Source: Bacteroidales bacterium (lineage in GTDB: Bacteria > Bacteroidota > Bacteroidia > Bacteroidales > UBA932). From it: a stretch of 44,663 nucleotides of DNA. The notes below the pieces were generated by a model. It made no database searches and was not told the origin of the DNA. It saw only the letters and a list, made by a program, of their open reading frames with translations. The translations under genes were made by a program, and so were the position numbers. Below, one piece after another: positions 34,228 through 41,838 of this stretch (position 1 is its first letter; each line of letters opens with the position of its first letter). Location: assembly GCA_029007435.1 (NCBI GenBank), contig JAQXHU010000125.1:1-44663 (forward strand). Direction: 5' to 3'.

Positions 34228-35004
34228 ATGAAGATTTCAACTGTAATCTGCGGCATCTCTGCCGCTGTTTTGGTGGCGTCCTGTATGAACGGAGGCTCCT
34301 ACAAGTCTGAGTATAATGATTATTGCGCTTTCGAATCCAGCAATATCAATGATTATGGCAATGACAGCCTGTATTTCGAGTCGGATTTCTTCCAGAGCCT
34401 TTCCAACTGCTCTCTCGTGTTCCACGGAAAAAGGGACGGAGACAAGATTACGGACTTATCCGATTTCAGAAGCGGTTTCCTTCTCTCCCTGCTCAGGGAT
34501 ACCCTTGTTGCCAAGGGCCATCTTGCTGAAGCTGACCCGAGGAAGATAAGGTACAGCGTCGTCGCGGACACCACGGGAGCTGACAATTCCAAAGGCTTCG
34601 CCGTGCTCTGCTATGTGCCGGGAGATATGCCGGAGCACTCTGTCTCTTTCGCAATGACCAATTACGGTACCTGCCTGCCGCGCTACGTGAAGGTCTGCAA
34701 CACCTCATACGTTGCCAATACAGTGACTTACGGCAACGCATATTGCCGTGCGTTCGAGAAAGGAGACTACCTGAAGCTGTCCATTGCGGCTGTGCTCAAC
34801 GGCGTTGAGACCCAGAGACTTGACTACAATCTCGTAAAATATGACGAGACCGGGCTCAAAATTGTGGACAGATGGGAGAAATTCGACCTGTCCAAGCTCG
34901 GCGATTTCGACTATCTCGAATTCTATATGGACTCCAACGTGCCGGGCGCTCCGCTCTACTGCTGCATTGACGGAATGGTCGTCAGCGTCTCGATAGAGAG
35001 ATAA
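34228..35004 (+). CDS. DUF4465-like lipoprotein
   Basis: The 258-residue product has a lipoprotein signal (AVLVASC, Cys about 19), then a beta-rich secreted domain. FAVLCYVPG, VKVCNTSYVANTVTYGNAYCRAF, KGDYLKLSIAAVLNGVETQRLDYNLVKYDE, WEKFDLSKLG and FCIDG-like YCCIDGMVV correspond to the layout of DUF4465 proteins. These are exported Bacteroidota proteins of unknown role, seen near surface or carbohydrate-binding genes. The assignment rests on pattern only. The DUF975 gene follows 13 bases later. Confidence 0.6.
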   Translation: MKISTVICGISAAVLVASCMNGGSYKSEYNDYCAFESSNINDYGNDSLYFESDFFQSLSNCSLVFHGKRDGDKITDLSDFRSGFLLSLLRDTLVAKGHLAEADPRKIRYSVVADTTGADNSKGFAVLCYVPGDMPEHSVSFAMTNYGTCLPRYVKVCNTSYVANTVTYGNAYCRAFEKGDYLKLSIAAVLNGVETQRLDYNLVKYDETGLKIVDRWEKFDLSKLGDFDYLEFYMDSNVPGAPLYCCIDGMVVSVSIER

Positions 35005-35017
35005 TAATACCAACTAT

Positions 35018-35671
35018 ATGTCTAATCAGGAATATAAGAATTCAGCATTGCGGGCCCTTTCGGGAAATTGGGCCCCGGCATTGATTGCCACCATTGTTTA
35101 CCTTTTGGTGTCTTACCTGCTTTACGGAGCTCTGTATCTTCCGCAGTTCGGAATCGGGGTGCCGTCTTATGCGGCTTCCGGAGTGTCGCTTCTGATTCTG
35201 CTTGGCTACTGGCCGTTCGTGACAGGATTTGAGAACGCTTTCAGGCTGCTCCTTGAGACCGGCGATGACCGGATTCTGGACAATTCATTCTCGCTCGGCT
35301 TCGGGAACTGGCTCCATATTGTCTGGGGTATGCTGCTGACATATATTTTTATATTCCTGTGGGCTTTGCTTTTCTTCATTCCCGGCATCGTGAAGTCATT
35401 CTCGTACGCAATGACTCCGTATATCCTTGTCGAGCATCCGGAAATGTCAGCCAATCAGGCTATTGACGAAAGCAGGCGGATGATGAGGGGACATAAGTTC
35501 GACTTGTTCTATTTGTATCTCAGCTTCATTGGCTGGTGGTTCCTGGCAATATTTACCGCAGGAGTGGGTTTTATCTGGCTTGTGCCGTATATGGAATGTG
35601 CAAAGGCTGCATTCTATGCTGACCTGAAATCGGCGTCTGAACCGGCGGTTGAGGCGGAGAGAGTTTTATAG
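35018..35671 (+). CDS. DUF975 family membrane protein
   Basis: The 217-residue protein begins with a short basic helix (EYKNSALRALSGNW) followed by five or six hydrophobic segments. FFIPGIVKSFSYAMTPYILVEHPEMSANQAIDESRRMMRGHK is the family-defining stretch (quoted here only as landmark: IPGIVKSFSYAM...SRRMMRGHK). The role is unknown. It follows the DUF4465-like gene by 13 bases and is co-transcribed with it. Its stop codon region overlaps the 3' end of convergent rimM by a few bases. Confidence 0.85.
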   Translation: MSNQEYKNSALRALSGNWAPALIATIVYLLVSYLLYGALYLPQFGIGVPSYAASGVSLLILLGYWPFVTGFENAFRLLLETGDDRILDNSFSLGFGNWLHIVWGMLLTYIFIFLWALLFFIPGIVKSFSYAMTPYILVEHPEMSANQAIDESRRMMRGHKFDLFYLYLSFIGWWFLAIFTAGVGFIWLVPYMECAKAAFYADLKSASEPAVEAERVL

Positions 35672-36178
35672 CAGCCCGTCCGGTATTGACATACGGATGA
35701 TGCGGCTGTCGTTTTCTACGGACAGGATGAGATCCTCATTTAGAGGAATCATTGCCTGTCCGTTTTTTGTATCTATATACAGACAAGGGTTGCCGGGGAT
35801 GTCCTCGTGCCCCGAAACCGTTCCGGCCTTGTTTCCGTTCTGGTCGATGACTGTCCATCCTTCGAGGTCCTCAAGATTGCCGTCTTCCGCCTCGTCTTCA
35901 TATTCGGATGCATCGAGAAAAACATCTTTGCCCACTAATTCCTCCGCATCCTGGAGACTGTGGATATCCACAAGCCTGACAAGCGCTTTGCTGTTGCCCT
36001 TCAGGCTGAATGATTCAATGAAAAAAGGAACCGGAAGTCCATCAATGTAGATGAACACCGGTCCCTCAATGTCAATGTCCTCGGGAAGTATGCCACGGAA
36101 GCCCATAAGGACTTCCCCCTCAGTGCCATTGGACTTAAGAATCCTGGCGGCCTGCAGCATATTCTTCTCTCCGGACAC
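35666..36178 (-). CDS. rimM: 16S rRNA processing protein RimM
   Basis: The 170-residue protein has the RimM N-terminal beta-barrel (GTEGEVLMGFRG near 15-27, then FIYIDGLPVPFFIES) and the PRC-barrel second half (LVGKDVFLDASE, GWTVIDQNGNKAGTV). It binds S19 and helps maturation of the 30S head. It follows rpsP by 12 bases, the usual rpsP-rimM order. Its 3' end overlaps the convergent DUF975 gene. Confidence 0.93.
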   Translation of the reverse strand: MSGEKNMLQAARILKSNGTEGEVLMGFRGILPEDIDIEGPVFIYIDGLPVPFFIESFSLKGNSKALVRLVDIHSLQDAEELVGKDVFLDASEYEDEAEDGNLEDLEGWTVIDQNGNKAGTVSGHEDIPGNPCLYIDTKNGQAMIPLNEDLILSVENDSRIIRMSIPDGLL

Positions 36179-36190
36179 GTTGTCGAGAGA

Positions 36191-36739
36191 TTAAGCCTCT
36201 GCAGGAGCTTCTGCTGATGCCTCCTCAGCTGCTTTAGCTGCGGCAGCCTCTTCAGCAGCCTTTCTTGCAGCCTCCTCAGCCTCGGCTTTCTTCTTTGCGA
36301 GAGCCTCTTCTCTGGCGGCATTTACTTTGGCCTCTGCCTCAGCGGCAGCTTTGGCTTTAGCGGCGGCGTCCTTGACCAGGCCCTGTTTCTTGGCCTCGAT
36401 CTTGGCATCTCTCTGGGCTTTCCAGTCAGCGAACTTCTTGTCAGCCTGCTCCTGGGTGAGGGCGCCTTTTGCAACGCCACCGTCAAGATGCTTCCTGAGA
36501 AGCACTCCCTCGTAAGAGAGGATGCGGCGAACGACAAGTGTAGGCTCAGCACCTACTTTCAACCAGGCAAGAGCGCGCTCTCCGTTGAGAACGATTGTTG
36601 CAGGGTTTGTGTTAGGGTTGTAAGAGCCGAGCTGCTCGATGTAACGGCCATCGCGAGGTGCGCGTGCGTCTGCCACTACAATGTGGAAGAATGCAAAATT
36701 CTTCTTTCCGTGGCGCTGGAGTCTGATTTTAACAGCCAT
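36191..36739 (-). CDS. rpsP: 30S ribosomal protein S16 with long C-terminal tail
   Basis: Residues 1-115 are S16 ([24 protein letters not shown] then [22 protein letters not shown]). After this comes an extra ~65-residue tail that is almost only Ala, Lys and Glu (about 118-182). E. coli S16 has about 82 residues; a shorter or longer tail of this sort is seen in Bacteroidota. The tail would reach out from the ribosome surface. It heads the rpsP-rimM operon, and a promoter is visible at 36801-36832. Confidence 0.96.
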   Translation of the reverse strand: MAVKIRLQRHGKKNFAFFHIVVADARAPRDGRYIEQLGSYNPNTNPATIVLNGERALAWLKVGAEPTLVVRRILSYEGVLLRKHLDGGVAKGALTQEQADKKFADWKAQRDAKIEAKKQGLVKDAAAKAKAAAEAEAKVNAAREEALAKKKAEAEEAARKAAEEAAAAKAAEEASAEAPAEA

Positions 36740-36800
36740 TGTGAATCTGTTTTAATAATTAATAATTTAGCCAGTGCCGCCCAACTCGTGGACAGCTCTG

Positions 36801-36832
36801 CAAAATTAGTGATTCTCACCGAAAAATACAAC
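36801..36832 (-). promoter_or_regulatory. Promoter of rpsP-rimM
   Basis: Minus-strand TAATTTTG (36801-36808) with GTTG (36829-36832) 20 bases upstream. The -7 match is exact and the -33 has one mismatch. Start codon is 61 bases downstream. Confidence 0.55.
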
Positions 36833-36880
36833 ATTGGACTAGTTTTTAGCTGGCAAAGTGATAAAAATTCCCGGAAAAGT

Positions 36881-36911
36881 TTTGGAATTTAAAAAATAGG
36901 GTGTATATTTG
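36881..36911 (+). promoter_or_regulatory. Promoter of tRNA-Leu
   Basis: TTTG (36881-36884), 19-base spacer, TATATTTG (36904-36911): identical in both boxes and spacing to the tRNA-Pro promoter. Confidence 0.75.
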
Positions 36912-36950
36912 CAGTCCCAAATGAGGAAAATATCTACCTCACGTTAATTT

Positions 36951-37033
36951 GCGGACGTGGTGAAATGGTAGACACGCTACTTTGAGGGGGTAGTGGGCGT
37001 AGGCCTGTGTGAGTTCGACTCTCACCGTCCGCA
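36951..37033 (+). tRNA. tRNA-Leu (anticodon GAG)
   Basis: 83 bases, a class II tRNA. Acceptor stem GCGGACG against CGTCCGC with discriminator A, D-arm GTGAAATGGTAGACAC, anticodon loop TTTGAGG gives GAG, variable arm GGGCGTAGGCCT and T arm GTGTGAGTTCGACTCTCAC. CCA is not encoded. Next is a terminator. Confidence 0.92.
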
Positions 37034-37040
37034 CAAAATT

Positions 37041-37068
37041 GAGCTTCGGAATTTCCGGAGCTCTTTTT
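37041..37068 (+). terminator. Intrinsic terminator after tRNA-Leu
   Basis: GAGCTTCGG (37041-37049) pairs with CCGGAGCTC (37055-37063) with one T-G pair, followed by a T-run to 37068. Confidence 0.75.
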
Positions 37069-37104
37069 CTTATTATTGGTATCCGTTTTGCCCACAAAAA
37101 ATCG

Positions 37105-37112
37105 TATATTTG
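37105..37112 (+). promoter_or_regulatory. -7 element upstream of the tandem esterase gene
   Basis: TATATTTG is an exact match; the nearest TTTG (37087-37090) is only 14 bases away, closer than usual, so the full promoter is uncertain. Confidence 0.35.
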
Positions 37113-37162
37113 AGGTTGTGTTCGAAAATCCCGGATTTGAAACCGAAAATGCAAATATATTT

Positions 37163-38905
37163 ATGAAAAAGTTCTACAGCCTTTTGTTAGGTGGTCTGTT
37201 GTTGGTCAACTGCCTTGTAATTAACGCGAATGAGAGAATGAGCATCTGGCCGAAGGGCAAGATGCCCGATGCGCAGGAACACCAGATTGCTGCAATGACG
37301 GATGAGGCCGGACAGGATGGTTTCAAGAAAGAGAAACACCGTGCGGCATATCTTGAGTGGTTCGATGCCCCGGCGCCGGAGAAGCGGAACGGATGCTGTA
37401 TGGTGCTGATTTCCGGGGGCTCGTATGAATGCTGCTGCGACGTAGGGCTGATCAAAAAGTGGTCGGAAAAACTGACTGAACTCGGATTCCAGTGCGTAAA
37501 TTTCGTTTACAGGACCCCGCGTCCGGTTGGCCTTCCGATTTACCAGTCAGCCTGGGAGGATGGCCAGAGGGCGATCAGAATCGTGCGCGCCGAGGCGGCA
37601 AAAAGAGGCTATGATCCGGAAAAGATTGGAACAATCTCAATGTCAGCGGGTTCACATCTCGCCCTTCTGCTTGCCACGAGTTCACAGACAAGGGCATATA
37701 AGCCTGTGGACAAACTGGACTCATTGTCCTGCCATATCAACTGGGCCATTGTCAACGCGCCTGCTTACGGAACGACTGACGGAGAAAACGGCACTCCTGC
37801 CGTCCGTCAGGGCTATGGCACTGACGTGAAGCTCAGCGACGTATTCAAATTTGATGAGAAAACTTGCCCTATGAGCCTTCACCATGGAGGCCTCGATCCA
37901 TATACTCCGACCACTTCTACATTGGTTTACAGGCAGTTGCGCAGAATGCACATCCCGGCCGAACTCCATCTGTATGCCGATAAGGGACATGCGGCGCTTG
38001 GATTCGACCGCGCGGTCGAGTTTATGAGGCAGATGGGATGGATGGGAGACCTGGAGCCTGCTGTGCCTATAATGGATATCTACAACAGTGACGAAGCGCG
38101 TGCCCAGGTCATACGGGAAGACCTCTGGCCTGAAGGGAAAATGCCTGATTTTCAGGAACACCAGTGCTTGCCATACATTGAGTGGCACATCCCGAAGCAT
38201 CTCACCACCAAGGCCATACAGATAATTTATTCAGGCGGCAGCTATAACGGTAACGGGCCTGACAGTTTTGAGGTCGCTCCTGCAAGACGCTTCCTGAACG
38301 AAAAAGGAATGACCGTGGTCACTCTCAAGTACAGGACGCCTCGTCCGGTCGGACTTTCCAAGCATACCACGGCCTGGGAAGACCTTCAGAGGGCTGTGCG
38401 TGTGGTGAGAAGGGAAGCCGCTGGACGCGGACTTGACCCGGACAGAATCGGCATCATGGGCAGCTCGGCAGGAGGACATCTTACTTTGATGGGCGTGACT
38501 TCGTCATTGCACCAGTCATATCTTCCTGTGGAGGACTGGGAAAAGAATGTGCCTTGCAATGTGCAGTGGGGCATAGGCATCTATCCGGCCTACGCTCTCA
38601 CGGACGGGGCTGACAGACACAATGTCAACGGAGGAAATGAAGACGGTGACATCCTGGTTCCTGAATTCTCCTTCGACCTCAAAACGTCTCCTATGATATT
38701 CATTCACGGAGACGCGGATGGCTGGGCGTCAATGAATTCCGTGAAATGCTGGGAGAAGATGAGGGCTATGGGCATCCAGTGCGACCTGCATACTCTCGCC
38801 ACCAGGGACCACTGTTTCCAGCGGACTTTCTCACCGGGGACCGGCAGTTTCACCCATCTGGACCGCATCTGGGACTTCCTAAAACGCAAAGGGTTTGTGG
38901 ACTGA
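37163..38905 (+). CDS. Secreted two-domain (tandem) alpha/beta-hydrolase, acetyl-esterase-like
   Basis: ATG at 37163 is chosen for its signal peptide (ends about NANE); the upstream in-frame extension lies in the -7 region. The 580-residue mature frame contains two homologous esterase domains, about 30-300 and 315-578. Both repeat WPxGKMPDxQEHQ, YRTPRPVGL, AWEDxQRAxRxVR, and RGxDPxxIG. The second has a normal nucleophile elbow G433-S-S435-A-G, with Asp in HGDADG and His in RDHCF. The first has S159-M-S161-A-G, lacking the first glycine, but keeps a Ser, a plausible Asp (GGLDPY) and His (KGHAALGF). Likely a secreted carbohydrate deacetylase such as BD-FAE-type feruloyl/acetylxylan esterases; the substrate is unknown. 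It stands alone between tRNA-Leu and a convergent gene. Confidence 0.75.
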   Translation: MKKFYSLLLGGLLLVNCLVINANERMSIWPKGKMPDAQEHQIAAMTDEAGQDGFKKEKHRAAYLEWFDAPAPEKRNGCCMVLISGGSYECCCDVGLIKKWSEKLTELGFQCVNFVYRTPRPVGLPIYQSAWEDGQRAIRIVRAEAAKRGYDPEKIGTISMSAGSHLALLLATSSQTRAYKPVDKLDSLSCHINWAIVNAPAYGTTDGENGTPAVRQGYGTDVKLSDVFKFDEKTCPMSLHHGGLDPYTPTTSTLVYRQLRRMHIPAELHLYADKGHAALGFDRAVEFMRQMGWMGDLEPAVPIMDIYNSDEARAQVIREDLWPEGKMPDFQEHQCLPYIEWHIPKHLTTKAIQIIYSGGSYNGNGPDSFEVAPARRFLNEKGMTVVTLKYRTPRPVGLSKHTTAWEDLQRAVRVVRREAAGRGLDPDRIGIMGSSAGGHLTLMGVTSSLHQSYLPVEDWEKNVPCNVQWGIGIYPAYALTDGADRHNVNGGNEDGDILVPEFSFDLKTSPMIFIHGDADGWASMNSVKCWEKMRAMGIQCDLHTLATRDHCFQRTFSPGTGSFTHLDRIWDFLKRKGFVD

Positions 38906-38916
38906 TATTCTTGCTG

Positions 38917-40068
38917 TTAACGGCCGCAGGCACGGTTCACCCTGTAGGCGTATACCGGCATGAAGTCCCTCATTTCCGGATATTTGCCATAATTGTCCCC
39001 GCGCTCCTGAAGTGCGTCGATGATGTCCCGTATCAGAATGAATTTCTTGTCCGTCTCATCAATGTCGATGAGACGTCCGAGCAGCTCGTCCATATCCTTG
39101 AAGCCTGTCCCTTCCAGGTCGAGAGGGTGTGTCATCAGGTAGCACATCATGCAGGCTTCCACAAAGGTCTCGTTCATCATAAGCTCAGGACTTCCATAGG
39201 CAATTGATGCATAGAATTTTGCGTTTTTTCTGAACAGCTTCTCGGCGCTCTCTGCGATTTCGCTCCAGAACTCTTTGTTCAGCGGATTGCAGTAGGAATG
39301 GTTGAACTCGTGAATCAATATCGGCAGAGTGTAAACGGCACCGTAATAGATGTCGCCGTTCCTGTCCCTGTCGCAGCATCCCATAACCGCATTGATGACG
39401 TCTGCGCCATCCTTCTTCATCTGGTGGACAGCATAGTTTCCTCCTCCGTTCAGCAGGCCTGGGTAAATACTGAATGAGCTGTTCTCCCTCATTCCGAAAA
39501 AGCGGTCATACCAGGACAGATCAATTTCCGCAACCACCTTTCTCATGGCGGTTTCGCACTCCTCGTACAAAGCCTTGTGGCCGGCGAAGAACTCCCCGAA
39601 TCCGCTTTCCTCATAAAAGTCCTCAAGCAGTCTGATGAATTTCTTCTCGTCTTTCCTGCTTATCCTTTCATAATAATCGTCGAAATTTTTCTCAATCCCG
39701 TCATTGTAAATCAGCCGTCCGTTTTCCAGGCGGAGTCTTAATGCGAATGCCATGGGGAAATCCCAGCCGAAGCCTCTGGGGAACAGCCGCTCCCTTGCGA
39801 ATACCACGGCCTTGTGATCCTTGAATCCGGCAAAAGCGCTGTCAACGTCTGCCAGATAGTCCTCCAGCACACCGTCTTCGGCATCGAAACTGTAGCCGTC
39901 AATGCCCGCGATGTGGCACAGGACGCCTACAAGCTCGGTTTCTTCACTATATTTCACCGGAATTTCATTTGAACGGGCCGCATTGATGTCAGCAGCCCAC
40001 GTCACGCTCATCATAAAAGCGAAAACCAGTCCTGCCGTGGACTGGATGATTCTTCTGAAGTCAGTCAT
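38917..40068 (-). CDS. DUF4932 zinc-metallopeptidase-like secreted protein
   Basis: The 383-residue protein has a signal peptide (about 1-26). H253-E-F-N-H257 is an HExxH zinc motif, followed by MMNETFVEACMM where E300 or E304 should be the third ligand; these are the marks of the DUF4932 family. The first half (about 35-240) is helical with no known motif. Members are uncharacterised, probably periplasmic or surface peptidases. It stands alone, convergent with the tandem esterase gene. Confidence 0.75.
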   Translation of the reverse strand: MTDFRRIIQSTAGLVFAFMMSVTWAADINAARSNEIPVKYSEETELVGVLCHIAGIDGYSFDAEDGVLEDYLADVDSAFAGFKDHKAVVFARERLFPRGFGWDFPMAFALRLRLENGRLIYNDGIEKNFDDYYERISRKDEKKFIRLLEDFYEESGFGEFFAGHKALYEECETAMRKVVAEIDLSWYDRFFGMRENSSFSIYPGLLNGGGNYAVHQMKKDGADVINAVMGCCDRDRNGDIYYGAVYTLPILIHEFNHSYCNPLNKEFWSEIAESAEKLFRKNAKFYASIAYGSPELMMNETFVEACMMCYLMTHPLDLEGTGFKDMDELLGRLIDIDETDKKFILIRDIIDALQERGDNYGKYPEMRDFMPVYAYRVNRACGR

Positions 40069-40146
40069 TTTTTCAATAAGTAAATTTTAGATACTGCAAA
40101 TATATAAACAATTAATAGAAATACAGCATTTAATATATTTTGCAAA

Positions 40147-40178
40147 TTTGCAAATAATATTGAAATAATCTATTTTTG
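40147..40178 (+). promoter_or_regulatory. Promoter of the 40194-41809 genes
   Basis: TTTG (40147-40150), a 20-base spacer and TATTTTTG (40171-40178) match fully. The start codon at 40194 is only 15 bases past the -7 box, so the leader must be very short (about 5-10 bases). Confidence 0.6.
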
Positions 40179-40193
40179 AAGAAAAAATTCAAT

Positions 40194-40928
40194 ATGCGAC
40201 TCAAATGTGTTATGGCGGTGGTTGCCGCACTGGTTTTCTGTCTGGACTCCTATGCTGGAGGCAAGCAGGCAAGCTATTCATCTGATTATGGACAGACCTC
40301 GTCTTTCTACAACAAGAGGAAGAAATTCCTTTATCTCGGATATACGAACCAGAGCCTTAAGGCTCCGGGACATTCCGACTACTCCTGGGACTCCAAATAC
40401 AGCGCGAACTTGACCGTCGGCAGGACCAGCTATCTCCACAGGAAACCGATAGCGGGGATAATGAAGTTCGGTCTCGACTACGGAATGTCATTGAATGTTG
40501 CGAAATACAACAACGCCCCTTACCAGGATCTCATGTATTCCGGCGGATATGAAGACGGGTATGAGGGTGATGAGGAATCTGACGGAAGCGGTGCTTTCAA
40601 CAATCTCCAGGCAGACGCGGGTCTTTTCATCGGTCCGTCCCTCACCATCAATCCTGTATCAAAGCTGAGGATTTCCCTCTACGGACGTTTCCTGCCTTCA
40701 TATTCTGCATTGTATCTCATCGAAGACTACTCCGGATGTTTCGCTCCGTTCATCACATATGGTGCCAACATATCGTGGGGTGTGATTTCAGTAGGCGTGG
40801 AGGCAAGATCTGCAACTGTGAAGCGCAGCGTCCCTGAGCTGATGGAGATTTCCGACTATAAGGACAATGCCAAGATGAAGACATCCGCAGTCACATTCTA
40901 CATCGGTTTCCGTCTTGGAAAGAAATAA
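40194..40928 (+). CDS. Outer-membrane beta-barrel-like protein, unrecognised
   Basis: The start at 40194 (MRLKCVMAVVAAL) is preferred over a TTG at 40176 that lies inside the -7 element. The product of 244 residues has a signal peptide ending DSYAG and then alternating aromatic strands (FLYLGYTNQSL, SANLTVGRTSYL, MKFGLDYGMSLNVAKY, LRISLYGRFLPSYSALYLI, WGVISVGVEARS, AVTFYIGFRLGKK). This would make a barrel of about 8-10 strands, with an acidic insert near 110-130. No domain family was recognised. It precedes a lipoprotein gene by 20 bases and they are likely co-transcribed. Confidence 0.5.
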   Translation: MRLKCVMAVVAALVFCLDSYAGGKQASYSSDYGQTSSFYNKRKKFLYLGYTNQSLKAPGHSDYSWDSKYSANLTVGRTSYLHRKPIAGIMKFGLDYGMSLNVAKYNNAPYQDLMYSGGYEDGYEGDEESDGSGAFNNLQADAGLFIGPSLTINPVSKLRISLYGRFLPSYSALYLIEDYSGCFAPFITYGANISWGVISVGVEARSATVKRSVPELMEISDYKDNAKMKTSAVTFYIGFRLGKK

Positions 40929-40948
40929 GATAATTAGTTGACAATTAT

Positions 40949-41809
40949 ATGGATATACGTAGTCTTCTTGCTGTTGCGGCCGCATCTTTCGCAGTCCTCG
41001 CATGCGATAAAACAGATCTTCCTGACGATCTTGTGAACAACGATGGCCCCGGTACTGTAAACCCGGCCAATGTCGTTGCGGCGAAACCTGAATACTGGAA
41101 AATGCTGAACCTTTCCGATGGTGATGTCACCCTGAATTCCCAGGGCCTTCCTGTCAAGATTCTCGGCTGCGATATAGAATACCTGCCTGCAACCAAGGCT
41201 GAAGGGATGACCGTGCGGATGAAGGATTATTGCTACCCGGAGGAGTCCAAATACGATACCTTCGATTTCATAATCGGTGCAAACGGCTTCGCCAACCTGT
41301 GCAAGGAGACCCAGGCGGACGGAGAACAATATTACTGGAAGTTCGGATACAATTCCGACGCCCGTCTCGTGCACATCAGTTATGACGGGGAGGTTATAAA
41401 CATGAGATATGACAAGGCCGGCAATCTTGTGAACATCAAGTACAAAGACAGTGATGAAGAGAAGACTGAGGTCGAGATTTTCTATACTGATTATCCTAAT
41501 TACGGCTGGATGCCATATACTCTCCAGTCCGGCAGTTTCTGCATTCCCGGGGAAAGTATTTTCTATCTGACGGGAACTGATTTTTTCTGGAAAGTATATC
41601 TTGCAGGCCTTGTAGGCCATCCTGCGACGAATGTCCCTTCCTATACCTACACTGTAGATGCCCTGAACAATGAAGAGTACTATCATCACCATCTGTACAA
41701 ACAGGATTGGGGGAATGGCGAGTATACAATCTGGGACAAGTGGGAATATGCCTGGGATTCTCAATGGACTGAATATGAGCCTCAGATAGAAGACTGGAGG
41801 ACGTTCTGA
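40949..41809 (+). CDS. Lipoprotein, DUF4595-like or unrecognised
   Basis: The 286-residue product has a lipoprotein signal (SFAVLAC, Cys about 19), then an ~40-residue spacer and a region with repeated short strands (LVHISYDGEVINMRYDKAGNLVNIKYKD) like the strand-turn pattern of DUF4595 proteins of Bacteroidota. The C-terminus (about 230-286) is different: NNEEYYHHHLYK followed by a Trp-rich end (KWEYAWDSQWTEYEPQIEDW). It probably faces outward on the outer membrane and could bind a glycan or the barrel of the preceding gene. Function is inferred from context only. Confidence 0.45.
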   Translation: MDIRSLLAVAAASFAVLACDKTDLPDDLVNNDGPGTVNPANVVAAKPEYWKMLNLSDGDVTLNSQGLPVKILGCDIEYLPATKAEGMTVRMKDYCYPEESKYDTFDFIIGANGFANLCKETQADGEQYYWKFGYNSDARLVHISYDGEVINMRYDKAGNLVNIKYKDSDEEKTEVEIFYTDYPNYGWMPYTLQSGSFCIPGESIFYLTGTDFFWKVYLAGLVGHPATNVPSYTYTVDALNNEEYYHHHLYKQDWGNGEYTIWDKWEYAWDSQWTEYEPQIEDWRTF

Positions 41810-41838
41810 CAGAATTGAGAATGATAATTTTTGAAGAT

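Noticed and set aside
40934..41764. 276-residue minus-strand open frame
   Set aside because: Mirror of the lipoprotein gene, which has a proper signal and a promoter and operon context.
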